Positions 8,391 to 15,607 of a DNA stretch of 64,000 bases are shown here, piece after piece. This stretch comes from an uncultured Clostridia bacterium (GTDB lineage: Bacteria > Bacillota > Clostridia > Christensenellales > CAG-314). The notes below the pieces were generated by a model. It was not told the origin of the DNA and searched no databases. It saw only the letters and a list, made by a program, of their open reading frames with translations. Numbering within the stretch: position 1 is the first letter of the stretch; each line of letters opens with the position of its first letter. The position numbers and the translations under genes were made by a program. The stretch is taken from contig CANQPI010000004.1 in assembly GCA_947625725.1 (NCBI GenBank), forward strand, positions 1 to 64,000, written 5' to 3'.

Positions 8391-8427
8391 TTTGCGCGTC
8401 GAAAATATACGACGCGCAAATCTTTTT
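8391..8427 (+). terminator. Terminator downstream of integrase
   Basis: TTTGCGCGTCG (8391-8401) pairs with CGACGCGCAAA (8410-8420), followed by TCTTTTT. It lies about 130 nt past the integrase stop. Confidence 0.85.
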
Positions 8428-8450
8428 CACATAAAACCCGTCAAAAACAT

Positions 8451-8471
8451 CATCTATTATGATAATAGATG
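8451..8471. repeat. AT palindrome copy 2 (CATCTATTA/TAATAGATG)
   Basis: CATCTATTA (8451-8459) and TAATAGATG (8463-8471) form a perfect 9-bp inverted repeat around TGA. The core TATTATGATAATA matches copy 1 at 8307-8319 except for the central base. No gene is seen in the rest of 8261-8837 apart from this, the terminator and the promoter. Confidence 0.45.
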
Positions 8472-8582
8472 AAAAAAATCGGCACAAATCCAAATCCGAT
8501 CTGCCGAAAAGCGCGAAAATATTCTTTTCAAAAACGTTGCCTCGCCGTTGTAAAATTCAAAAAATGCGCAATTTATCTTAAT

Positions 8583-8611
8583 TTTCTTGTGGGTTTTGCG
8601 GTATTTACAAT
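8583..8611 (+). promoter_or_regulatory. Promoter of the Cys-rich lipoprotein gene
   Basis: TTTCTT (8583-8588), a 17-nt spacer (GTGGGTTTTGCGGTATT) and TACAAT (8606-8611). The promoter of the next large exported protein gene at 11505-11533 has the same upstream CTTAATTTT, a similar spacer and the same -10, so the two genes are probably co-regulated. The leader to the ATG is about 220 nt and has no recognised structure. Confidence 0.55.
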
Positions 8612-8837
8612 AGAGAACAAAAACGAGCGGTGCAACACAAAGAAATGAAATTCCCTGCTTGGCGCAAAGAGGTAAATCTTGTGTGTTTTGTCGCAAATTA
8701 CATTTGACAAATCATCTTTTGGCAATTTTCGACAAACTGTCCAAAGTTTTAGCGTTTTGCTACGCTTATAATTTGAAACAGGGCGGAGTGGGCGTCGCTC
8801 GAAACCGTCTTGAAATAAAAATTTTTAGGAGGAAAAA

Positions 8838-11429
8838 ATGAAACAAAAAAGATTAGTTGCTTTGTTGCTTGTATTGGCAATGTTGGTTGCGATCGTTACG
8901 GTTGCTGCCGCTTGCGACAAGCACGAATGTAAACACGTATGTGAAACCTGCGGCAAATGCACGGACGCAACTTGTACAGACCCCGCATGCAAGGACAAGT
9001 GCCCGGGACACGAAACCGCTCACGTCTGCGGTCACGTTTGCAAAACTTGCGGCAAATGCACCGACGCGACCTGCACCGACCCCGCCTGCGCAGAGAAATG
9101 CCAAGGACACGTGCAAAAGCAACCGCTCGCCGCGGGCAACTACAACATTGTTTTGAGAGATGAAACAAACAGTCTTGTTTGGTATGCAACGGGCGCAATC
9201 GGTAGCAAGGGCGGACTGCTTGTAAGCCATTCGGACACAACGGTTGCGGTTTTGACCGTTATTTACGAAAACGACAAATATACGTTGAAGATCGGCAGTC
9301 AATATCTTGAAGCGTATCTCAACGGTACATACAAAAATATGCGTCTTGTCAACACTCCGAGCAACGACGCAATCGAATGGAAATGGAGTACAGAGTACGA
9401 CACTTTCTGCGCGACCTACTCCGACGAAACGCGTTACCTCGGCGGTAACTATTACAACGGACAAGTAGACAACTTGTATGACGGCGCGGTCACTCTTGCC
9501 ACAGCGTACTACTTCCAAAACAACCCCGTTGTAATTCATTACGAGGAGGTCGAGGAGGCGGCAGTGGAATCCATTGAGTTGGACAGAGCGGGCGAAGTTC
9601 CTATGCTTCCTATTGCAGGTAACACAATCAGCCTTGTTGCAAGCGTAAAACCAAACAATGCTCCGCAAGACGTTGAATGGACGAGTTCCGATCAAGAGGT
9701 TGCCACTGTGCAAAACGGCACTGTGACGTTTGCAGGAAAGAAAGGCACGACAACTATTACCGCAACCGCAAAAGGAACGGACAAAACCGTTTCCGTCACC
9801 ATAAATACAGACATAAAGGGCGACACTATTGAAAACGCGCTCACCGTTGACGAAGCAATCGAGTTGATGGACAGAGTTTATGCTTCTATGGCGGCAGTTA
9901 TGGACAAGGTAAGCGACACATTTGCCTATGGCGGTGGAGATGATTACAATTTCTATGTAAAAGGCACCGTAATGGAGGGATCGCAAACTCGAAACAACGG
10001 AACAGAATGGGTGTTGTATCTTGCCGGAAGCGATGGAAAAAAATTGTGGGTGACCAGTGTACCGACAATTTCGAGCATAACCAAGAACGAGGACGGGTGG
10101 CTGGACGGTTGCGAAGTGGTAGTCTACATCACGTTTAACAAGCAACCGACGGCGTATGTGGCGCAAAGACCATGTGAAATGAAATCTTGTGAATTCCCCG
10201 CTTTGACGGATATCGTCATTACCGAAGCAGAGGAAGGCGTCGAACTGAAAGCCAAGTACACCGTTCAACTCCACGCGACCCCCGTTCCCGCAAACGCTCC
10301 GTTTGAGGGCTTGGAATGGATTTCCTCCGACAACACCAAGGCTACTGTGGACGAGAAAGGTCTTGTAACGGGCGTTGCCGCAGGTGACGTGGAGATCACG
10401 GCGAAAGTGGGTGAAGTAATTTCTTCTGTCGCTTGTGTTGTTACCGTAACAGAACCCCAGGTCAGCGTAAATAAAATTGTTTATGATTGGACGGGAAAAT
10501 TAGCGGGAAAAGTAGTGAATAGCGTGTATAACCTGCCTAAAACGGGCGACATTATGTCCCTTTTGCAACAGTGGTCGCCTGATAACGAGGAAATAACGTC
10601 CTTTACCGTTACGGGAATGAGGACCGCGGTGTCCGCCGTTATGGGAATGGGCTTGGCGTATGGTACAAATACCGATTCCTCTATGGTTATAGGGACAAAA
10701 GATAATATCAAAGCCATTGTATTCAAAATTATACCGTTCTCCACGGCAAGCATTACGCAAATTTCTGTCAACGGCGTTGATTTCAAAAAAGAGAAAAGCG
10801 ACGGCGATATTTGGGATGGAAAAATTGAAAGCATGTTTGAGGCGAGAATCGAATTGACGGAAGCGAGCAACACTTTGAATGTTACGATCCCCAGCCATGG
10901 AACAGATGACTACTTCGCTATTGTCGGTATGACGTTGGAGGTCGCCGCTCCGTCCCAAATATTCTTGGATTGGACGGGAAAATTAGCGGGAAAAGTAGTG
11001 AATAGCGTGTATAACCTGCCTAAAACGGGCGACATTATGTCCCTTTTGCAACAGTGGTCGCCTGATAACGAGGAAATAACGTCCTTTACCGTTACGGGAA
11101 TGAGGACCGCGGTGTCCGCCGTTATGGGAATGGGCTTGGCGTATGGTACAAATACCGATTCCTCTATGGTTATAGGGACAAAAGATAATATCAAAGCCAT
11201 TGTATTCAAAATTATACCGTTCTCCACGGCAAGCATTACGCAAATTTCTGTCAACGGCGTTGATTTCAAAAAAGAGAAAAGCGACGGCGATATTTGGGAT
11301 GGAAAAATTGAAAGCATGTTTGAGGCGAGAATAGAATTGACGGAAGCGAGCAACACCTTGAATGTTACGATCCCCAGCCATGGAACAGATGACTACTTCG
11401 CTATTGTCGGTATGACGTTGGAGTGGTAA
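8838..11429 (+). CDS. Large surface lipoprotein with Cys-rich repeats, Ig-like (BIG2) domains and duplicated C-terminal domain
   Basis: An 863-residue lipoprotein. The signal peptide ends in a lipobox (TVAAAC, Cys26). Two Cys-rich units follow (ETCGKCTDATCTDPAC and KTCGKCTDATCTDPAC, about residues 34-92), likely metal-binding or disulphide-rich. A region of about 150 residues with no assigned family comes next, then a BIG2-like Ig domain (about 250-330; VEWTSSDQEVATVQNGTVTF), an OB-like segment, and a second BIG2-like domain (about 455-545; LEWISSDNTKATVDEKGLVTG). Two copies of a domain of about 152 residues follow, beginning DWTGKLAGKVVNSVYNLPKT and identical in protein sequence. The DNA duplication differs only at two silent sites. 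No catalytic domain is seen; adhesion or glycan binding is a guess. The start follows TAGGAGGAAAAA. Confidence 0.8.
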   Translation: MKQKRLVALLLVLAMLVAIVTVAAACDKHECKHVCETCGKCTDATCTDPACKDKCPGHETAHVCGHVCKTCGKCTDATCTDPACAEKCQGHVQKQPLAAGNYNIVLRDETNSLVWYATGAIGSKGGLLVSHSDTTVAVLTVIYENDKYTLKIGSQYLEAYLNGTYKNMRLVNTPSNDAIEWKWSTEYDTFCATYSDETRYLGGNYYNGQVDNLYDGAVTLATAYYFQNNPVVIHYEEVEEAAVESIELDRAGEVPMLPIAGNTISLVASVKPNNAPQDVEWTSSDQEVATVQNGTVTFAGKKGTTTITATAKGTDKTVSVTINTDIKGDTIENALTVDEAIELMDRVYASMAAVMDKVSDTFAYGGGDDYNFYVKGTVMEGSQTRNNGTEWVLYLAGSDGKKLWVTSVPTISSITKNEDGWLDGCEVVVYITFNKQPTAYVAQRPCEMKSCEFPALTDIVITEAEEGVELKAKYTVQLHATPVPANAPFEGLEWISSDNTKATVDEKGLVTGVAAGDVEITAKVGEVISSVACVVTVTEPQVSVNKIVYDWTGKLAGKVVNSVYNLPKTGDIMSLLQQWSPDNEEITSFTVTGMRTAVSAVMGMGLAYGTNTDSSMVIGTKDNIKAIVFKIIPFSTASITQISVNGVDFKKEKSDGDIWDGKIESMFEARIELTEASNTLNVTIPSHGTDDYFAIVGMTLEVAAPSQIFLDWTGKLAGKVVNSVYNLPKTGDIMSLLQQWSPDNEEITSFTVTGMRTAVSAVMGMGLAYGTNTDSSMVIGTKDNIKAIVFKIIPFSTASITQISVNGVDFKKEKSDGDIWDGKIESMFEARIELTEASNTLNVTIPSHGTDDYFAIVGMTLEW
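10485..10940 (+). repeat. Tandem direct repeat, copy 1 (456 bp)
   Basis: First copy of an in-frame 456-bp unit encoding the C-terminal domain of the lipoprotein. It repeats at 10968-11423 with a period of 483 bp. The copies differ at two positions seen by eye, both synonymous: ATC/ATA and ACT/ACC near the 3' end. Confidence 0.95.
10968..11423 (+). repeat. Tandem direct repeat, copy 2 (456 bp)
   Basis: Second copy of the unit at 10485-10940. It is joined by a 27-bp linker encoding VAAPSQIFL. The gene ends two codons after this copy, so the repeat number directly sets protein length. Confidence 0.95.
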
Positions 11430-11436
11430 TTGATCT

Positions 11437-11470
11437 GAGAGTCGACATGAAAACATGTCGGCTCTCTTTG
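11437..11470 (+). terminator. Terminator of the Cys-rich lipoprotein gene
   Basis: GAGAGTCGACATG (11437-11449) and CATGTCGGCTCTC (11454-11466) form a 13-bp stem with one mismatch and an AAAA loop, followed by TTTG. Confidence 0.8.
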
Positions 11471-11504
11471 TATCAAATAAAAAAATTTTTCAAATTAACT
11501 TAAT

Positions 11505-11533
11505 TTTAACGTGGTTTCCGAAGTATTTACAAT
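11505..11533 (+). promoter_or_regulatory. Promoter of the OB-like repeat protein gene, with two-codon uORF downstream
   Basis: TTTAAC (11505-11510), a 17-nt spacer and TACAAT (11528-11533). Context and spacer resemble 8583-8611. In the leader, AAGGAGG precedes an ATG-CAA-TAA mini-ORF at 11564-11572, before the true ribosome site AAAGGAG at about 11630. Confidence 0.55.
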
Positions 11534-11644
11534 GGAAAGAAAAAAACAAGGAGGTCAGACCAATGCAATAAAAAGTTGTTGTAAAAAAATTTCGCTACTC
11601 AAAATATTTTACACGAGGTCAAATCCTCAAAGGAGAAAAAAACA

Positions 11645-13921
11645 ATGAAGAAGAAGTTTGTTTTGGTGGCGCTGTTGATCGTTGCCGTAATGACATTCAA
11701 TATTGTCGGCGTTGCTATGGCTGCGCCCGTTGTTGCGGACGTCGAACCGGAGTATGCGATTGGCAGAGTTACGACAGCAGGACAAAGTTATACGGTACGC
11801 GGTTTGGTCGCCGCGAAAAATACCCGAGCCATTGTCCTTTACGACGGGACAGACGGCATTATGGTGTACGGCTCCGGAATTTTGGCATTGGTCGAAGTGG
11901 GTGACTACATTCAAATCACCGCCACAGCAAGTTTGTATAACAATTTATTGCAACTAAACTACACAAGCGAAACGGAATGGCAACTGTTGGATGCGTCCGA
12001 AGCCCCCGAAGAAAAAGAGGCTGCCGAATTGACCCCAGCAATCGTTACCGATTGGATGACGAGAGCGGGCGCTACGCCGAGTCAACTCACCGTACACGAC
12101 GTACAGCGTTACACTTGGACGGCAACCGCAACGCGAGTCGGTAGTTATTGGGCATTGACTCCGAGCGACATTACCAACGCGCAGATCGAACCCCTCTACG
12201 TTGATACCACCGAATACCCATTGCAAGCGGGCAACGAGTACGATGTGATCGCTTATTTTATCGGCGCAAACCCCGCGTCCGGCACTCCCTATGTGGGTAT
12301 GATGATCCAAGATTTGGCTGAACGTGGAGAACCGCTGACCATAACTGTTACCAATCAATACATTGCAGAGCCCTTTGCACAGGATTCCCACGTTGACTTA
12401 AATGTTCTAATAAACGGTGTTCCTTCCACAGATTACACGGTTGAGTCTTCCGATACTGCTGTCGCCGCAGTGGAAGAAAATGCCGTTGTTCTGAAAGGAG
12501 TGGGCACAACAACTTTGACGGTAACGGCGAAAGCCGATACTACCAAATCTGTTCTTGTAACGCTCGTTTCATTTACCGACGTTGCGGAGAGCATAAGTCA
12601 GATTGCTATCGGTGGAACTTACTATGTGTTGGGTACGGTTGTTGCAAAAGCCAACAACTATGTTATTATATCCGATGACACAGGCGGCATTATGGTATAT
12701 GATGTAAAACAAATTTCCGAGTTGTCGCTTGGTGATTATATTGCGGTTGCCGGCACAGTTACAGAATACAACGGTCTTGGACAATTTTCGTACAATCCTG
12801 GCGTTGTGGTAACTCCGACAGGCGTAACAATGCCCGTACCCGAAGAAGGCGACAAATTGACCGAGGATATGTTGCAGGGTTGGGTGACTTCTCGCGGACA
12901 AAAGGACGTCAAGTTGTATTCTTGGACGGCAGTGGCGGGAACTAAAAACGGCTACAACATTTACAGTTTGTCCGAGGACGGCGTGACGATAGAATCCGCC
13001 ACCGAACTTTCGGATATTATGCTTGGTATGACTTACAATTTTGAGGGTTATTTCGTCGGCTACAACACCAACAACGCCTATGCTTCGTTCTTGATCACCG
13101 ATCGTACCGAAGCGGCTACGCAGGAAAATTATCTTGCATTCTATCGCTATTCTCTCAATCTCGGTTTGGATACTACATATCAACTGAACCCCATTGTCGG
13201 CGGTACGATCGACGCGGCGAAGTTGGTTTACAGCGGCTTCGATCAGAATGTTATAACCGTTAGCGAAAGCGGTTTGATTACCGCCAAGGATACGGGCGAA
13301 ACGGTAATTACCGTAACGGGAACTCCCGAATCGGGCGACCCGATCGTAAGACAAATCTCCGTCAATGTTGACTCCTCGATAAGCCAAGTAACTACACCCA
13401 ACACATACTATTCGGTTATCGGCAAGATCGTTGCCAAGACTTCGCAATCCGTTGTTATCCACGACGGCACTGCGGGAATATTGGTGTTCAGCAGAACGGC
13501 GGCAAGCACTTACGACGTTGACGACGTGATACAAGTGTCAGGCACGGTATCCACATTCAACCACATGCTTCAATTCTCCGGAACACTTGATATAAAACCC
13601 AGAGAAGATATTACTATCGATGTACCCGCGCTTACGACGTTGACAAAAGAAATTGCCGACGGCTGGGTTGTTACGGAAGGAGTTATCCCCGTAACCGAAT
13701 GCAAAGGTTACACATGGAAAGCAACTGCCAAAGTAACCGAAGATGGTTTCATGACCATCAATATCGAGGGCAGCAATACCATTATCGAACCTGTATATCT
13801 GATTAATCCTTCTTTGATTGAGGACGGCAACACCTACACAATAACAGGATACTTTATCGGTTATTCTTCCAACAACAACTACGCGGCTATTGCGGTTGTT
13901 GACGCACAACCTGCAGTCTGA
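11645..13921 (+). CDS. Secreted multi-domain protein with three OB-like repeats and Ig-like domains
   Basis: A 758-residue exported protein. Residues 1-27 form a signal peptide ending AMAAP. Three repeats share an OB-fold-like pattern: YTVRGLVAAKNTRAIVLYDG ... IMVYG ... VGDYIQIT; YYVLGTVVAKANNYVIISDD ... IMVYD ... LGDYIAVAGTV; YYSVIGKIVAKTSQSVVIHD ... ILVF ... VDDVIQVSGTV. BIG2-like Ig segments alternate with them (YTVESSDTAVAAVEENAVVL; LVYSGFDQNVITVSESGLIT). No catalytic motif was seen. The architecture resembles the lipoprotein at 42925, and the promoter matches that of the preceding lipoprotein. It probably acts at the cell surface or in the medium as a binding protein; substrate unknown. 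Confidence 0.75.
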   Translation: MKKKFVLVALLIVAVMTFNIVGVAMAAPVVADVEPEYAIGRVTTAGQSYTVRGLVAAKNTRAIVLYDGTDGIMVYGSGILALVEVGDYIQITATASLYNNLLQLNYTSETEWQLLDASEAPEEKEAAELTPAIVTDWMTRAGATPSQLTVHDVQRYTWTATATRVGSYWALTPSDITNAQIEPLYVDTTEYPLQAGNEYDVIAYFIGANPASGTPYVGMMIQDLAERGEPLTITVTNQYIAEPFAQDSHVDLNVLINGVPSTDYTVESSDTAVAAVEENAVVLKGVGTTTLTVTAKADTTKSVLVTLVSFTDVAESISQIAIGGTYYVLGTVVAKANNYVIISDDTGGIMVYDVKQISELSLGDYIAVAGTVTEYNGLGQFSYNPGVVVTPTGVTMPVPEEGDKLTEDMLQGWVTSRGQKDVKLYSWTAVAGTKNGYNIYSLSEDGVTIESATELSDIMLGMTYNFEGYFVGYNTNNAYASFLITDRTEAATQENYLAFYRYSLNLGLDTTYQLNPIVGGTIDAAKLVYSGFDQNVITVSESGLITAKDTGETVITVTGTPESGDPIVRQISVNVDSSISQVTTPNTYYSVIGKIVAKTSQSVVIHDGTAGILVFSRTAASTYDVDDVIQVSGTVSTFNHMLQFSGTLDIKPREDITIDVPALTTLTKEIADGWVVTEGVIPVTECKGYTWKATAKVTEDGFMTINIEGSNTIIEPVYLINPSLIEDGNTYTITGYFIGYSSNNNYAAIAVVDAQPAV

Positions 13922-13953
13922 CAACTGCGCGCGCAAAAATAGCGGCTTGTAAA

Positions 13954-13989
13954 AAAAAGGTCGGAGAGATTTTCTCTACGACCTTTTTT
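13954..13989. terminator. Bidirectional terminator between convergent genes
   Basis: GGTCGGAGAGA and TCTCTACGACC (with a small mismatch) form a hairpin flanked by A8 and T6. It serves the secreted protein on the plus strand and the AraC-type regulator on the minus strand. Confidence 0.85.
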
Positions 13990-14077
13990 GCGCCCGAGTA
14001 CAGGCAGGCGATCGCCGCGCGACAAGTGGTGGCGGCAAGGCGGCAGAGCGGCAGAGCGGCAAAACTTTCAAAAACAT

Positions 14078-14980
14078 TCAAAGCAGTTGTTTGCGAAATT
14101 CTTTCGGGGTCATGCCGTACTGACGTTTGAATTGGCGATTGAAGTAACTTACGTTGTTGAAGCCCACGGCGTAGGCGACGGTAGCCACGTCGTCGTCGGT
14201 ATCCCGCAACTGACGTCCCGCAACCGTCAGGCGATAGTTGTTGATGTAGTTTATGCAACTTTCGCCCGTGTACTGTTTGAACAGTTTCATCATATAAAAC
14301 TCGCTGTAACCGCAGTGCTTGGCAATTTTTTCTATCGTAATTTCGTTCATATACTCCGCGCGAATAAATTCCAACGCGCGGCGCACAGTGTACTGCTGTT
14401 TGTCCTCGGCGATACCGGGGGCTACGTTCATCAGTCGGTTGTTGTACAAATGAAAAAACACGCGGTACAAATTTGCCTTGATATCCAACTCCGCGCCCTC
14501 TTTGTCCGCGTCGCACGTCAAAATGGACGTCATGCTTTGGTCAAACGGAGAATACCAACTGTCGGTAGTGTGCACGACAACGGGCACGGAGTGCTTGTCG
14601 TTCAGTAGCGGCGCAAAATATTTCAGCGTACACAAATCCGCCTCGCCCGTTTCCAAAAGGCGCAAGTTAAACACGATCGCGTCAAGTTCCATATCGTTGT
14701 CGTCCAAACGGTTGATGGAGTGCATAACAAAGGGGCGCAGTATCAAAATATCTCCCGCGCTTGCCTCGTATCCCGCGCCGTCCACGCAAAACCAACCCTT
14801 GCCGCTTTGCACTTTGATTATCTCCATTTCTTCGTGCCAATGAATGGGGTAAAAGGGCAGCATTTCCGAAATGCTCGTGTGATACTTTGCAAAGGGTTGC
14901 AATGACGAACCGTGTACGGCTTTTTCTTTGTATTGCTGAATATTTTTGTCGTTCAGCGAATGGTAGTCGCCGATATTCAT
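14078..14980 (-). CDS. AraC-family transcriptional regulator
   Basis: A 300-residue regulator. The N-terminal half is a cupin sugar-sensor domain (PIHWHEEMEIIKVQSGKGWF ... ASAGDILILRPFVMHS). The C-terminal third holds the paired AraC helix-turn-helix (ITIEKIAKHCGYSEFYMMKL; VATVAYAVGFNNVSYFNRQF, then MTPKEFRKQ). The start chosen is the ATG at 14980, which has GGAGAGAAAACT before it; an upstream in-frame start at 15079 lacks a ribosome site and overlaps the promoter. Such regulators usually bind a carbohydrate and control nearby catabolic genes, but no sugar operon is adjacent. The divergently transcribed neighbours are two tiny genes. Confidence 0.9.
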   Translation of the reverse strand: MNIGDYHSLNDKNIQQYKEKAVHGSSLQPFAKYHTSISEMLPFYPIHWHEEMEIIKVQSGKGWFCVDGAGYEASAGDILILRPFVMHSINRLDDNDMELDAIVFNLRLLETGEADLCTLKYFAPLLNDKHSVPVVVHTTDSWYSPFDQSMTSILTCDADKEGAELDIKANLYRVFFHLYNNRLMNVAPGIAEDKQQYTVRRALEFIRAEYMNEITIEKIAKHCGYSEFYMMKLFKQYTGESCINYINNYRLTVAGRQLRDTDDDVATVAYAVGFNNVSYFNRQFKRQYGMTPKEFRKQLL

Positions 14981-15035
14981 AGTTTTCTCTCCGACCCGAT
15001 CGTTCCTAACGGTTTGTTGGAATATTTTCGGTATC

Positions 15036-15063
15036 ATTATACACAAATCGGAGAAATTTGCAA
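15036..15063 (-). promoter_or_regulatory. Promoter of the AraC-family regulator
   Basis: On the minus strand TTGCAA (15063-15058), a 16-nt spacer and TATAAT (15041-15036) lie about 55 nt before the chosen ATG. Confidence 0.55.
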
Positions 15064-15177
15064 ACAAAATCACACCCAAAAACAGTTTTGTGTTAGTTTA
15101 TAGCAAGATATTGCAATCTCATTTTGAAAAAAATCAATATAATGTGTGTGTAAATCAAAACAGGAGGAGTTAGTAAA

Positions 15178-15291
15178 ATGTTAAAAAAGTACGGTTGGGA
15201 TTCAAACGAAGAAGCAGACCGCGCCGAGCAGATCGCATTTTACGTTTATGCGCTCGGTTATCCGATGATCGGCAACGAATTGACCAAGTAA
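15178..15291 (+). CDS. Small protein of 37 residues, unknown function
   Basis: A short frame encoding MLKKYGWDSNEEADRAEQIA and on to YALGYPMIGNELTK. It has a strong ribosome site (CAGGAGGAG, then 8 nt and ATG) and a TATAAT box at 15138-15143. The peptide is soluble, charged at the start and aromatic later. It has no recognised family. It runs divergently from the AraC-type regulator and 40 nt before a second small ORF, so the pair may be one transcript controlled by that regulator. Confidence 0.55.
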   Translation: MLKKYGWDSNEEADRAEQIAFYVYALGYPMIGNELTK

Positions 15292-15331
15292 CAACTTGTC
15301 AATGCAACAAATTTACAAGGAGGCGAACATT

Positions 15332-15454
15332 ATGTTAAGATACCTACACTTGTGTGAAATAAAGAAAAAAGACGTCGTGGAATTGTACGAAGAACAAGCG
15401 GCGTGTGTTGCGGCGCAATGTCTTGACTACGCGTGCAGGTACGCGGGAAGATAG
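15332..15454 (+). CDS. Small Cys-containing protein of 40 residues, unknown function
   Basis: A frame encoding MLRYLHLCEIKKKDVVELYE followed by EQAACVAAQCLDYACRYAGR. It has an excellent ribosome site (CAAGGAGGCGAACATT-ATG). Four Cys residues, three of them in CVAAQCLDYAC, could bind metal or form disulphides, and the C-terminal half is amphipathic. No family recognised. It probably shares a transcript with the 37-residue gene upstream. Confidence 0.55.
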   Translation: MLRYLHLCEIKKKDVVELYEEQAACVAAQCLDYACRYAGR

Positions 15455-15510
15455 TCAACAGGCGCATAATTGCGCTGCAAACAAAAAAACAACGTATTTT
15501 TCTCCTAAAA

Positions 15511-15550
15511 AAGGTCCGCCCGCGCGCCGATCGTCGCGAGCGGATCTTTT
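15511..15550 (+). terminator. Terminator after the two small genes
   Basis: AAGGTCCGCCCGCG pairs with CGCGAGCGGATCTT apart from one mismatch, around a GC-rich loop, followed by TTTTG. It ends the small-gene transcript before the nuclease promoter. Confidence 0.7.
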
Positions 15551-15571
15551 GTTACATTTTTCGGCGGCTAC

Positions 15572-15600
15572 TTGAAACTTTGTTTGTATTGTGATACAAT
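15572..15600 (+). promoter_or_regulatory. Promoter of the SbcD-like gene, leaderless geometry
   Basis: TTGAAA (15572-15577), a 17-nt spacer and TACAAT (15595-15600). Only 7 nt separate the -10 box from the ATG at 15608, so transcription should start at or next to the start codon. There is no Shine-Dalgarno sequence. Confidence 0.7.
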
Positions 15601-15607
15601 ATACTCT

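Noticed and set aside
4317..8837. Direct attL/attR repeat of the tRNA-Ser 3' end flanking the PIN/integrase island
   Set aside because: The tRNA 3' sequence was looked for downstream of the integrase and not found, so the island limits remain undefined.
8853..10274. Long antisense open frame (473 codons) across the Cys-rich lipoprotein gene
   Set aside because: It is a shadow of the plus-strand gene: no ribosome site, no recognisable domain, and the plus frame has a signal peptide and repeats.
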